DNA from: JALFST01 sp022779285
GTDB taxonomy: Bacteria > Bacillota > Clostridia > Tissierellales > Peptoniphilaceae
Reading direction: 5' to 3' (one strand)
Assembly (NCBI GenBank): GCA_050313895.1
Contig: JBNPMI010000016.1
DNA: 32,103 bases
Under the pieces are notes generated by a model that saw only the letters and a list, made by a program, of their open reading frames with translations, ran no database searches and was not told where the DNA came from. A program made the position numbers and the translations under genes. This document shows positions 22,792 to 31,056 of this stretch, piece by piece; positions within the stretch are counted from its first letter, which is position 1; the number at the start of each line of letters is the position of its first letter.

Positions 22792-22821
22792 AGTATAAGA
22801 GCGCGGATATAAATTGGTCAA
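22792..22821 (-). promoter_or_regulatory. Sigma-A-type promoter of the VOR/CoA-transferase operon
   Basis: On the minus strand: TTGACC (22816-22821), 18-base spacer, TATACT (22792-22797). The predicted start is near 22785, about 35 bases before the CoA-transferase ATG. Confidence 0.65.
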
Positions 22822-23037
22822 AAGAAAAACGTTTTCTTATTGGAGATAAAAAAATGATTTTTTTACAATACATCTTCTACAAAAGCATTCAAAAATATAC
22901 TTGAATCAGTGCATTTTTGAAAAAGGAAACCCATTTTTTTCACTATAAGAAAGGCAAAAGAGCAAATTTTTTCTCACGTTTTTCAAAAAAGCATTCTTGT
23001 CAGCGTACCCTTTTTTTCTTTTCCCATACGAAAGGAT
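22822..23037. other. AT-rich non-coding stretch with operator-like dyads
   Basis: No gene is visible. Just upstream of the -35 lies an AAAACGTTTT palindrome (22824-22835 region). Further up is a perfect 9-bp inverted repeat (22888-22896 with 22913-22921, arms TTCAAAAAT/ATTTTTGAA). AAAAGCATTC recurs at 22881 and near 22987. These are candidate binding sites for a regulator such as the GntR protein, but nothing proves it. Confidence 0.35.
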
Positions 23038-23070
23038 AAAAAAAGCGGCATTTGCCTTTCGGCAAATGCC
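23038..23070 (-). terminator. Terminator of the second ABC exporter operon
   Basis: A perfect 10-bp stem (23047-23056 with 23061-23070) and 4-base loop, followed on the minus strand by seven T. It lies 28 bases past the permease stop codon. Confidence 0.9.
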
Positions 23071-23098
23071 ACTCTCAAATCATTTCTTCGGATGATGT

Positions 23099-24796
23099 CT
23101 ATTTATTTCCGATTCGGGCAAGCAGAAAATCCGACTTTTTCATCATGCGAATGAAGAAAAATAACCCCATGAGCACGAATACGCCGAGAATTACCATTTC
23201 CATTATGATAAAGGAAAGCTTGAGTAAAAAAGCAAGACCTGCCAACGCAAAAATTCCGAAGGTTCCGGCGAGCGAGGAGATCATCACATTTTTATTCTGC
23301 TTTACCGCTTGTATTTCCGTTTGCCAATCCAGCACGGGAAAACAGATATCCATATACAGCTCCGCCATGGAAATGCATGCCGCCGTAAGCAGTCCGACAA
23401 TCAGCGCCGTAAGAACAATCCAATATGCCTGAGGCAAAAACACAATGAACACCACCAAAGGGATGATGATGGCCACACCGCTGATTTGCAGGGCTGACAG
23501 GAGTTTTGCGATAAAAATCTGACTCGCGGGAACAGGGATCGTCTTCAAAAAATCGATGTGCTGTGCATCACGCGTGATTGCGGTTGCGGCAATGCTCCCC
23601 GTGGTGGACGCCATGCCCAAAAACATTCCGGCTCCGATAGCGACCGTCCAGCCATAGGTCGGATCTTCTGCGAAAATCTCCATAATCATATCCTGCATCA
23701 TGGAGATGCCTATCCCCTGATTTCCGAGTTCCTTGACCGCCCGAAATCCCATAAAGAGAGCCAATCCTGTGAAAACCACGGGCACTATCAAAGTCCCGAA
23801 AACGCTGTTCATCATCACAGTCGGATTGCGGAAGAGATTTACCATCTCTCTTTTCTGAAGGGTTTTCAGAATTCCGGTTTTCTTCGCAACATCACTGTGC
23901 GCCTGTTCCTTCGACATTTTCCTGGATTTGGAGCTGTCGGCGGAAATATTGAGCGCAATCGGAAAATAGAGCCAATTGGAAATCAAAAGAGCTACCGCAA
24001 AATAAATCACCGAAAAGAGCACGGTAATTCCCAGACCCATGATGATTTGAAGCAGCGTCTTGCCGTAAATCATCATCTGTGCGCCGATAATGGGCGGGAA
24101 AATATATCCCAGGGACTGGATCAGCGGCGCTCCCGAGCGCGCCATATTGACAAAATCCATGGTGCCTCGCCCCATGCTTCCTCCGAACGATCCGCCAATA
24201 ATTCCCATGCCGATTGAAAAGAGAATGGCCATAAAGCCTGTAAAATAACTCAAATGCTGTTTACTGCGGAAGAAAGGAGCAATTTGAAGCAAAAGCAGCA
24301 TTAAAATTGCAGAGATGGATACAGGAATCAGCGGCATAAAGAGGAAGGTCAAAATCCACCCGATCAGAATCTGCACGGAAATATTGACCAGTAAACTTCC
24401 GATAATCAGGGGAACAATCATAAAACCAAGCAGGAGATACGCCTGTACTACAACAGCGGCCAGCTTTGCGCCGATAATTTCCCATGGCTTGAGAGGCATT
24501 GCCAAAAACACCTCCACATCCTTTCCGAAAAACATCATTGCTGGAATGGTAATCAACAGCATGATTACCTGATAAAACATCGCAGCGCTCACGATCATGG
24601 CCGCAAAAAGCTGATCCGCCCCGATCTGATGATAGCTTTCCATCATCGTTTTTCCGAGCGGGACAAAGACCCCCATCAGATAAATAACCAGGAAAATGGC
24701 TAAAAGAATACCTCCCAGCTTTTTTTTGGATTTTACACGAAATTGATCCGGCGTCAATTTGAGATTGATCCGAACCAGGCTCAAAAAGCGTTTCAT
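23099..24796 (-). CDS. ABC-2 type exporter permease, large single-subunit form
   Basis: A 565-residue membrane protein with roughly 12 hydrophobic segments, in two halves separated by a polar linker around residues 285-315 (SADSSKSRKMSKEQAHSD region). The basic N-terminus and the size fit fused two-half exporter permeases that work with one ATPase, here the gene directly upstream whose stop overlaps this start by four bases. The stretch FGKDVEVFLAMPLKPWEI in the first half and TRDAQHIDFLKTIPVPASQI in the second are equivalent coupling segments, which supports an internal duplication. Substrate unknown. Last gene of a five-gene cluster, followed by a terminator. Confidence 0.88.
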   Translation of the reverse strand: MKRFLSLVRINLKLTPDQFRVKSKKKLGGILLAIFLVIYLMGVFVPLGKTMMESYHQIGADQLFAAMIVSAAMFYQVIMLLITIPAMMFFGKDVEVFLAMPLKPWEIIGAKLAAVVVQAYLLLGFMIVPLIIGSLLVNISVQILIGWILTFLFMPLIPVSISAILMLLLLQIAPFFRSKQHLSYFTGFMAILFSIGMGIIGGSFGGSMGRGTMDFVNMARSGAPLIQSLGYIFPPIIGAQMMIYGKTLLQIIMGLGITVLFSVIYFAVALLISNWLYFPIALNISADSSKSRKMSKEQAHSDVAKKTGILKTLQKREMVNLFRNPTVMMNSVFGTLIVPVVFTGLALFMGFRAVKELGNQGIGISMMQDMIMEIFAEDPTYGWTVAIGAGMFLGMASTTGSIAATAITRDAQHIDFLKTIPVPASQIFIAKLLSALQISGVAIIIPLVVFIVFLPQAYWIVLTALIVGLLTAACISMAELYMDICFPVLDWQTEIQAVKQNKNVMISSLAGTFGIFALAGLAFLLKLSFIIMEMVILGVFVLMGLFFFIRMMKKSDFLLARIGNK

Positions 24797-25587
24797 TTCG
24801 TATCCTCCTCATGATTCTCAGAAACGGAATCGACGCCCTCGACTTCTGAAACGGAATTCTCACGAATAACGCGAGAGCCGGTAACCGTCAGGAAGATCTC
24901 CTCCAAAGAACGATTGGGATATTGCTCGCGAAGAGCCTCCAGCGTACCTGTGTAGCGGAGCCTTCCGTGATCAATAATGGCGATCTGGTCACACAGCTTT
25001 TCCGCCACCTCCAAAACATGGGTGGAAAACAGCACCGTATTTCCGCGGTCGGCATGCTCACGCATACGCCGCTTGAGAAGATATGCCGATTGCGGATCCA
25101 GTCCCGTCATCGGTTCATCCATGATCCAGATATTCGGATCATGCATCAGCGTTGCAATGATATGAATCTTTTGACGCATACCATGCGAATACGATCCGAT
25201 TTTCTGCGTATACGCATCACGCATTTCAAACGCATCCAACAGATCATCAAGACGGCTCGCACGCGCTTCCTCCGGCACCCGATAAATATTGCAGATGAAA
25301 TTGATGTACTCGCTTCCCTTTAACGCCGTGAAAAGATCCGGATTATCCGATACAAAACCGAATTCTTCCTTTGCGCGTTCCGGCGTCTTTACAATATCAT
25401 AGCCGTTCAACTCGATAGCACCCGCATCCGGCTTCAAAATGCCGCATATCATACGCAGTGTCGTAGATTTTCCTGCACCGTTGGGTCCGATAAATCCGAT
25501 AATCGATCCTGAATTCATTTGCAGTGTCAGGTTGTCCACAGCAACCTTCTCTCCGAATTTTTTTGTAACATTGGAAATGGTAATCAT
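24793..25587 (-). CDS. ABC transporter ATP-binding protein
   Basis: A 264-residue exporter ATPase paired with the downstream permease. Walker A is GPNGAGKS at residues 34-41, the signature is YSHGM at 133-137 (with H in place of the usual second Gly, common in this exporter group), Walker B is IWIMDE at 153-158, and H190 is the H-loop. The C-terminal ~35 residues are acidic (ENSVSEVEGVDSVSENHEE). ATG 25587 is chosen: GGAGG lies seven bases before it and it overlaps the RNase Z stop by four bases. The frame is open to 25620 but that would lie inside the RNase Z gene. Confidence 0.9.
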   Translation of the reverse strand: MITISNVTKKFGEKVAVDNLTLQMNSGSIIGFIGPNGAGKSTTLRMICGILKPDAGAIELNGYDIVKTPERAKEEFGFVSDNPDLFTALKGSEYINFICNIYRVPEEARASRLDDLLDAFEMRDAYTQKIGSYSHGMRQKIHIIATLMHDPNIWIMDEPMTGLDPQSAYLLKRRMREHADRGNTVLFSTHVLEVAEKLCDQIAIIDHGRLRYTGTLEALREQYPNRSLEEIFLTVTGSRVIRENSVSEVEGVDSVSENHEEDTK

Positions 25588-26507
25588 TGATTCTCCTCCG
25601 TTGTTGTAGTTTCTTCCCATTGTAATATGGTTTTTTGTCCGTCTGTCCCAAAAGAAACTGCCGGATTGATTTGGCGAATCTCCCGGATATAGCGACCCTG
25701 GTCTCGAAATGACGGGCTATAGTGAGTCAGCCACACCTCACGCGCACCTGCACGAAGAGAAAGCTCCGCCGCCTCGCGGCTGGTCATGTGCATTTTTGTC
25801 TTGGCGCTTGGAAGCTTTTCCTCGTCTCCATAGATCCCTTCCGTAATCAGAAGGTCTACATCATAGGCAGCCTCCTGTAGTGTACAACATGGGCGTGTGT
25901 CTGTCGAGTAGACCACCGACAGGCCTCTTCGAGCAGGGCCGCTCACCTGCTCCGGATCAATGCGTTTTCCATCGACTGTTACGCTTTCTCCTGCCTGAAG
26001 CTTTTTCCAATCCTGAACGGGAATCCCGAGCCGTTTCGCCTTTTCGGGGAAAAAACGCGGTCTGCGGCTGACATCAAAACGGTAGCCATAGCACGGAACG
26101 CTGTGCTTCACAGGAAAGGGCGTGATTTCCACCCCGAAAAACTCCATCGGCTCCTGATCGATCTCGTGAAAAATCACATCAAAGGGCACGCGAACTACGA
26201 TGCAAAGATGAGCAATCACCTCTTCAATGTGTTTTGGCCCCAGAATATGAACCGGCTCCGTTCTGCCCTCCGTTCCCATGGAGGATAACAGCCCGCTGAT
26301 GCCGGCCACATGATCTCCATGAAAATGCGTAAAGCAGATCACATCAATCGAATGCATCGACCATGCATACTCGCGTATGCTCACCTGTGTGCCTTCCCCG
26401 CAATCCACCAGAAAAGAATGCCCATTATAACGCAGCAGCATCGCTGTCAGCGGTCTTCCGGGAAGAGGCATCATGCCTCCTGTTCCTAAAAGGCATACCT
26501 CGATCAT
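25584..26507 (-). CDS. rnz: Ribonuclease Z (tRNA 3'-processing endonuclease)
   Basis: A 307-residue metallo-beta-lactamase-fold nuclease that trims the 3' end of tRNA precursors. The zinc motif H61-F-H63-G-D65-H66 is intact, with further ligands H135, D203 (STDTRP) and H262 (WLTHYSPS). The start LLGTGGMMP and the exosite-like region after residue 150 fit the short bacterial RNase Z. Both ends overlap neighbours by four bases: with the aminotransferase stop at the front and the ABC ATPase start at the end. The C-terminal tail (EETTTTEENQ) is polar and short. Confidence 0.93.
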   Translation of the reverse strand: MIEVCLLGTGGMMPLPGRPLTAMLLRYNGHSFLVDCGEGTQVSIREYAWSMHSIDVICFTHFHGDHVAGISGLLSSMGTEGRTEPVHILGPKHIEEVIAHLCIVVRVPFDVIFHEIDQEPMEFFGVEITPFPVKHSVPCYGYRFDVSRRPRFFPEKAKRLGIPVQDWKKLQAGESVTVDGKRIDPEQVSGPARRGLSVVYSTDTRPCCTLQEAAYDVDLLITEGIYGDEEKLPSAKTKMHMTSREAAELSLRAGAREVWLTHYSPSFRDQGRYIREIRQINPAVSFGTDGQKTILQWEETTTTEENQ

Positions 26508-27718
26508 CGATCAATCCTCCCGGGATATTCCTCCAGCGCTTTTTGTAAAATATCCATTGCCTGCTCTATTTTTTCCGTCGAGACACAATAGGAAATGCGA
26601 ACCTCATCCCTGCCCAGTCCGGGCGTCCGGTAGAACGACTCCGCAGGCGTCATCAGCACGGTTGCATTATGAACTCGTACATTTTGCAGCGTCCACTTTG
26701 TAAATTCCTCCGCATTCTCTACCGGAAGCTTAATAATATTGTAGAAGGCTCCTTCGGGTACGGGCGCAATCACCCCCTCCAGCGCATTTAATCTGCGCTG
26801 CAAAGCATTGCGGCGCTCACGATAAATGCGCCGGTTTTTGTAAACATATTCATCATCGACCACGTCCATTGCACCCGCGCCGATTTGGTCCAACGTTGAA
26901 ACTGAGAGGCGCATCTGGCATAATTTCATGATTTCCGCATTAAAGCGTGCATTTTTACTGGAAATCGATCCGATACGGGCTCCGCATGCCGAATATTTTT
27001 TGGAAATACTGTCAATCAGAATTACGCGATCTCGAACCTCCTCAAATTCCATAAAGGAATAAAAGGGACGATCGGTATAATTGAATTCGCGATATACCTC
27101 GTCTGCCATAATCCAAAGATCCTGCTCCACTGCGATATCCACAAGAGTCTGCATCTCTTCCCTGGTATAAACACGTCCTGTGGGATTGGCAGGTGAGGAC
27201 AGCAAAATCGCCTTGAGGCGCGAAGGAGTCTCCATGCTGCGGATGGTTTTTCTGATCTCCTCTTTGGAAGGAATTCGAAAACCGTCCTCCGCTCGTGCCG
27301 TAACGGTCACAATGTTGATTCCCTGCGCCTGTGCCATGCTGTTGTAATTCGTATAAAAAGGCTCGATGCACAAAATCGAATCGCCCGGATCACAAAGAAT
27401 GGTCATCGTAAAACTTAAGCCCTCACTCGCACCATTTGTAATACAAATCTCATCAAGATCGAAATCAAGGCCGTAGTTATGCAGATACAGCTGCATCGTT
27501 TCCAGCGTTCTCTTCATCCCGCGCGAATCCTGATATGCAAGCACATCGACATCAAACCTGCGTACCGCCTCTAAAAAGTCATGGGGCGTTGGAATGTCCG
27601 GCTGGCCGATATTCAGGTGGATGACCTCTACTCCCTCATCCTCAATCTCCCTTGCCATCGGACCGAATTTTCGAATAGGAGATTCCTGTAATGCACTGAC
27701 TCGATTTGAAAATTTCAT
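26504..27718 (-). CDS. Pyridoxal-phosphate aminotransferase, class I/II fold
   Basis: A 404-residue fold-type I aminotransferase. The PLP lysine is K240 in SISKKYSACGARIG; N178 (NPTG), D206 and Y209 (DEVYREF) contact the cofactor, and R-containing EVRISYC near the C-terminus should bind the substrate carboxylate. All are present. It resembles the aspartate/tyrosine/aromatic group; the exact amino acid cannot be assigned. A role in branched-chain or aromatic amino-acid breakdown would fit the liv and VOR genes nearby, but the operon here does not support that directly. ATG 27718 is chosen, with AGGGAG six or seven bases upstream; the frame is open 38 codons further, into the preceding gene. 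Confidence 0.9.
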   Translation of the reverse strand: MKFSNRVSALQESPIRKFGPMAREIEDEGVEVIHLNIGQPDIPTPHDFLEAVRRFDVDVLAYQDSRGMKRTLETMQLYLHNYGLDFDLDEICITNGASEGLSFTMTILCDPGDSILCIEPFYTNYNSMAQAQGINIVTVTARAEDGFRIPSKEEIRKTIRSMETPSRLKAILLSSPANPTGRVYTREEMQTLVDIAVEQDLWIMADEVYREFNYTDRPFYSFMEFEEVRDRVILIDSISKKYSACGARIGSISSKNARFNAEIMKLCQMRLSVSTLDQIGAGAMDVVDDEYVYKNRRIYRERRNALQRRLNALEGVIAPVPEGAFYNIIKLPVENAEEFTKWTLQNVRVHNATVLMTPAESFYRTPGLGRDEVRISYCVSTEKIEQAMDILQKALEEYPGRIDR

Positions 27719-27732
27719 AATGTTCTCCCTCT

Positions 27733-30201
27733 CTATCGGAACGTTTGATATTCCTTCTCGGGAACCCAGAGAAGGCTCATAAATCGTATCGTAATATTGG
27801 ATTTCTTCGGCTTGATTTCCACGCGTTCCCACTGCTTGTGCTGCATGTTCAGATCCTCCGCAAGCTCCCGCATTTCCTGTTGAAGCTCTGTATTCAGATC
27901 CTCGATTGCCCTTTGAAGACTCTCTACGGTTTCTTCCGCCCGTGCGATGTCGGACTCCTGCTGACGCTGCCGACTGTATGATCTTGCGGTGGAGGAAGCC
28001 TTGGAAAGCGTGGTTTTTCCAATTTTTTTTCGTCCGAACAGGCCGTCAAGCAAGGTCGCCACCGCATTTACAGCCGTATTCTGCTTGGCTTGTCTTGCCT
28101 GTCCCTCCTCCCGTTCCAGCGCTTGCTCTGCGCGGCGTAATCTTTCCGAAAGAGCATTCTCTTTTTTTGCATATTTTGCGCGAAGATCCGCCAATGCCTG
28201 ATCTCTCGCCTCACGAAATCTTTGATCCAGGCGTAAAGCAAATTCCTGCTCGCTTTCCTGCGGCTTGGAGTACAGCTTCGCCCTCGCATTATAGAAAAGC
28301 GTGATCCGGTAATTCTGATAGATGTAATTCACCAGATCCCTTTGCCATTGATCCGCCTGCTTCTTCTGCACGCTCCCCGCCGGAAAAGGGGCAAAGTCTG
28401 CACCGGGCTCCGGCGTATCCTCCAAATCCTCCAAGGACGGCGCATCCTCCGTATGATGCTCCCACTGCACAGGAAGAGGATGATTTTCCACGGCGGTCAT
28501 CCACGCCATCTCCTGTGTCCATGAATTCGGCAGATGCGGATCCTCAAAGAGAATTTGAGCCTGCGCGTAGATCGCCGGATAGTATGTGCTTACATTCACA
28601 GCATCCGAAGTTGTCGCTCCATGTCGGCGCTTCAAAAAATATTGCTTTCCCGGAAAAATTGCCGCGTTGGGAATGCCCTCGGCATTTTCCCGGCTTTCGT
28701 CTTTTTTCTTATCCTGTTCGACTGGGAAATCTTCCGCAGATGCCCGTTCGGCTTCCGCCGACTCCTGTTTCGGCGGCAAATCCCCGGTAGAAGAGACCTT
28801 TTCCATGAGTGCAGAGATTTGAGTTTTCATCAGTGGACCCGCCAGATAGGACAGCGTCCATCTCGTTTGCAGCAGGGCCGGAGTGGACTCATGGATATTT
28901 CTCACAAAAAAGGTTCTTGGCGGCAACGACGAGATTTGTGCATCAATTTGCTCTCGACTCGGCATTCCCTCCGAGGCCTGAGCAAAATCAAGGCCGTCCA
29001 AAAGCTTTTCCTTGTCTCGCTGCGTCTGCAGCCTGCCTATAAACCATGTTCCGATATTGGATAATCCCTTATAATCCAGATCTCCCGGATTTTGGGTTGC
29101 CAGCACAATCCCGAGGCCATAAGCACGCGCCTGCTTCAGCAGGGTGAGCAGAGGCTGTTTTGTCGGCGGCTCCGCCACCGGCGGAAAATATCCGAAAATC
29201 TCATCCATATAAAAAACTGCACGAAGAGCGCTCGTTCCCTGCTGTGTTCGAGTCCAGGCAAGCAAATGATTCAATAAAATCGACAGGAAGAACATCCGCT
29301 CCGCATCGCTCAAATGTGCAATGGACAGAATGGACATCTTCGGTTTTCCTTCCTTCGTATAAAGGAGCTCGGATATCTCTAACCTATCTCCCTGATTCCA
29401 TACCTCCATCTGCGGCGAGGCCATGAAATTGTTGATTTTCATGGCAAGCGCCAAGCGATCCTTTTGCGGGAAGAAGGTCTCAAGCGGCATCACACCCACC
29501 GTATCCATGCCAGGATCCTGTATCTGCCGGATCATATCGACCATGCTCATGGATTTTCCCTCCTGCCACATCTTGCGCAAGAGGAGACTCATCAGAATAT
29601 GCTCCCGCCCGGTCAAAGGATCCGATTCCACATGGAGCAGTGCCAGAAGGCCGGAGATCGCCGAGGATGCCGCATTTTGTAACAATTCTTCATCATCTTG
29701 AACCGCTTTCCCCGGATATTTTCCAAATGCGATCAAAGATAATCCTCTTCCTGCGGAGCTTCCCGGCGTGTAAACGCACCTTTCGACGGAGCTCATATAC
29801 CTGCGAATGCGTTCCCCGTCCTGATTCCAGTCGGAAAGCCCTTTTCTCCATTTTTCAGCCGTTCGAGCCGCATGTTCCTCTGCAGAAATCCCCTCTCGCT
29901 CCGCCTCCTCGGCGTGAATCCAGGGTAAAAAATCCTGTGCGCGCAGCTCCGGAAAAGTAAGCATCAGGTTGGTGAGATCCCCTTTCGGATCGACCGCAAT
30001 CACAGGAATTCCATCGATTGCCGCCTCCTCCAGAAGATCGATTCCCAGCCCCGTTTTCCCGCTTCCCGTCATTCCCACACAAACGGCATGCGTCAAAAGA
30101 TCTGCGGAATCATAAAGATACTCTCGATCTGTGACATTTCCCGAGGCGGAATCGACTTCTTTGCCTAGATAAAATCTTCCCATTTGCTCGTAGTCCCTCA
30201 T
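27733..30201 (-). CDS. HerA-like/DUF853 P-loop ATPase with C-terminal coiled coil
   Basis: An 822-residue protein of the HerA/FtsK superfamily. Walker A is GMTGSGKT at residues 43-50, followed by VDPKGD (70-75). Walker B is VFYMDE at 329-334, then ATQNP at 368 and GRLQTQRDKEK at ~389, all typical of DUF853 (E. coli YjgR type). The first ~500 residues match that family; the extra ~320 hold a charged linker (~480-520), a domain with TYYPAIYAQAQILF, and a long Arg/Glu-rich coiled coil (~675-790). The biochemical role of DUF853 proteins is not settled; the related HerA is a DNA translocase. Start: GGAGGG just before the ATG. First gene of the cluster; the aminotransferase starts 14 bases after its stop. 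Confidence 0.88.
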   Translation of the reverse strand: MRDYEQMGRFYLGKEVDSASGNVTDREYLYDSADLLTHAVCVGMTGSGKTGLGIDLLEEAAIDGIPVIAVDPKGDLTNLMLTFPELRAQDFLPWIHAEEAEREGISAEEHAARTAEKWRKGLSDWNQDGERIRRYMSSVERCVYTPGSSAGRGLSLIAFGKYPGKAVQDDEELLQNAASSAISGLLALLHVESDPLTGREHILMSLLLRKMWQEGKSMSMVDMIRQIQDPGMDTVGVMPLETFFPQKDRLALAMKINNFMASPQMEVWNQGDRLEISELLYTKEGKPKMSILSIAHLSDAERMFFLSILLNHLLAWTRTQQGTSALRAVFYMDEIFGYFPPVAEPPTKQPLLTLLKQARAYGLGIVLATQNPGDLDYKGLSNIGTWFIGRLQTQRDKEKLLDGLDFAQASEGMPSREQIDAQISSLPPRTFFVRNIHESTPALLQTRWTLSYLAGPLMKTQISALMEKVSSTGDLPPKQESAEAERASAEDFPVEQDKKKDESRENAEGIPNAAIFPGKQYFLKRRHGATTSDAVNVSTYYPAIYAQAQILFEDPHLPNSWTQEMAWMTAVENHPLPVQWEHHTEDAPSLEDLEDTPEPGADFAPFPAGSVQKKQADQWQRDLVNYIYQNYRITLFYNARAKLYSKPQESEQEFALRLDQRFREARDQALADLRAKYAKKENALSERLRRAEQALEREEGQARQAKQNTAVNAVATLLDGLFGRKKIGKTTLSKASSTARSYSRQRQQESDIARAEETVESLQRAIEDLNTELQQEMRELAEDLNMQHKQWERVEIKPKKSNITIRFMSLLWVPEKEYQTFR

Positions 30202-30233
30202 GATCCCTCCTTTTTCATGGCCTGATTGCGTTT

Positions 30234-30239
30234 ATTATA
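30234..30239 (-). promoter_or_regulatory. Candidate -10 for the HerA-like gene cluster
   Basis: A perfect TATAAT on the minus strand, 33 bases before the start codon. No good -35 is seen at 16-18 bases; TTGGCG lies 20 bases upstream. The call is tentative. Confidence 0.4.
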
Positions 30240-30274
30240 CGACAAATCAGATCAATTCCGCCAACTTAGAACAT

Positions 30275-30306
30275 AGCCGTTGATACAATTTCCTGTATTG
30301 ACGGCT
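30275..30306 (+). repeat. Inverted repeat whose mismatches are G-U pairs in a plus-strand RNA
   Basis: The arms 30275-30287 and 30294-30306 (13 bases each) pair fully if transcribed from the plus strand, with two G-U pairs; on the minus strand the same positions would be A-C mismatches. A T-rich stretch follows on the plus side (30307-30317). It looks like a plus-strand terminator, yet no plus-strand gene precedes it. It may be the relic end of a lost gene or element. Confidence 0.45.
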
Positions 30307-30459
30307 GTTTTCTTTTGAAAGTTGATTTATCAAGGGAAAATTTGATTTTTAGAAAAAATTTGAGGAGCTAAAATCCTTAAAATTTCAAGAGTCATCAAAG
30401 GTTCAGTTGTTTTCACTCACTTGAAGAAAAAAATGTAGAGTAGTTTTCTAAAGGGACGG
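30307..30459. other. AT-rich stretch without an intact gene
   Basis: No intact gene. On the minus strand a frame just after a TAA is open from about 30348 to a TGA at 30247-30249 and encodes a basic helical stretch (SKENSRQYRKLYQRLCSKLAELI region, shown here only in part by its ends SKENSR and KLAELI). It has no start codon with a binding site and could be the tail of a lost gene. Confidence 0.3.
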
Positions 30460-30530
30460 TTGACATTCTTTTTCAATAAAAATTGAGCGTAATCATTGTA
30501 ATTTCAACGATTATGCTCAATGAATGTCAA
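30460..30530. repeat. Nested 71-bp inverted repeat
   Basis: The outer arms TTGACATTC (30460-30468) and GAATGTCAA (30522-30530) pair perfectly over 9 bp. The inner arms 30483-30494 and 30509-30520 pair over 12 positions, one of them G-U in a plus-strand RNA. An A/T-rich 14-base stretch is unpaired on the left side only. It lies exactly where the methyltransferase fragment stops (its TGA is within the repeat), so it could be a miniature element or the end of one. Confidence 0.6.
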
Positions 30531-30713
30531 GGTATGCCGTCTGAGTATTTGCTTTCATCTTCACGAATTCCTGAAATAACAGTTTTGACACGCGGATATG
30601 TAATGCTTTCACAAATTCCATTTTCATTATTCGTGCACATAATAAAGTTTCGTGTTCCTTTTTCTTCAATATTTAGTTCTAATACAGCTTATGCTGTTGT
30701 GCCAGAGCCCGGG
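30527..30713 (-). pseudogene. Fragment of a type III restriction system DNA methyltransferase (Mod)
   Basis: Read on the minus strand, the frame gives PGSGTTA, a TAA stop, then AVLELNIEEKGTRNF, IMCTNNENGICESITYPR and REDESKYSDGIP before TGA. This matches the C-terminal part of adenine-N6 methyltransferases of type III systems: the GSGTT AdoMet-binding motif, then the AVLELN and CTNNEN stretches. The TAA replaces the residue normally following GTTx (usually His). The gene has lost its front and its end and cannot make an active enzyme. It is joined in frame to a RepA_N fragment on its upstream side. Confidence 0.7.
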
Positions 30714-30986
30714 GTTTTATCAAGCTCATTAAAGATTTTGACCGCCCTCTTATTGGATCTTCCTAAAATCCCCATAATCTCTTCCACAGTGAAGATGATA
30801 TACTCTGTTTTCTTCATCTATAAACTTGTTCCTTAATGACAAACTTGTTCGCTCCAAAAGGCAAGAATATAAAATCTTTGCGTCCGAGGATAAGTTCTTA
30901 AATCTTTCATCAGTTACTATGAGTTTCGGTAGCATATAGTAGCTGAAACGGTCTCCATCTCGGTTATAAAAATAATTAAATTCCAT
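30714..30986 (-). pseudogene. Frameshifted, truncated RepA_N-type replication initiator
   Basis: The start MEFNYFYNRDGDRFSYYMLP, then KLIVTDERFKNLSSDAKILYS, is the hallmark of the RepA_N domain of plasmid and integrative-element initiators. The start codon has GAGGTG seven bases upstream. After EENRVY (near 30797-30803, in a TATAT run) the frame shifts; the correct continuation, YIIFTVEEIMGILGRS then RAVKIFNELDK, is in another frame. A two-base loss in the AT run explains this. After ELDK the similarity ends and the Mod fragment begins. So less than about 90 residues of an initiator of normally several hundred remain. Confidence 0.75.
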
Positions 30987-31020
30987 TTCTCACACCTCTT
31001 CTCTTCTTAAATTTTTACAT

Positions 31021-31056
31021 AAGAAAAAGCGACTAAGATTTCTATTTCTTAATCGC
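31021..31056 (-). terminator. Terminator of the GyrI-like pseudogene
   Basis: On the minus strand a 10-bp stem (31047-31056 with 31029-31038), one G-U pair, 8-base loop containing the TAG stop codon of the gene, followed by TTTTTCTT. Confidence 0.8.

Noticed and set aside
30483..30836. A 117-codon plus-strand frame in the mobile-element debris
   Set aside because: It is the antisense of the RepA_N and Mod fragments, whose minus-strand translations match known families.
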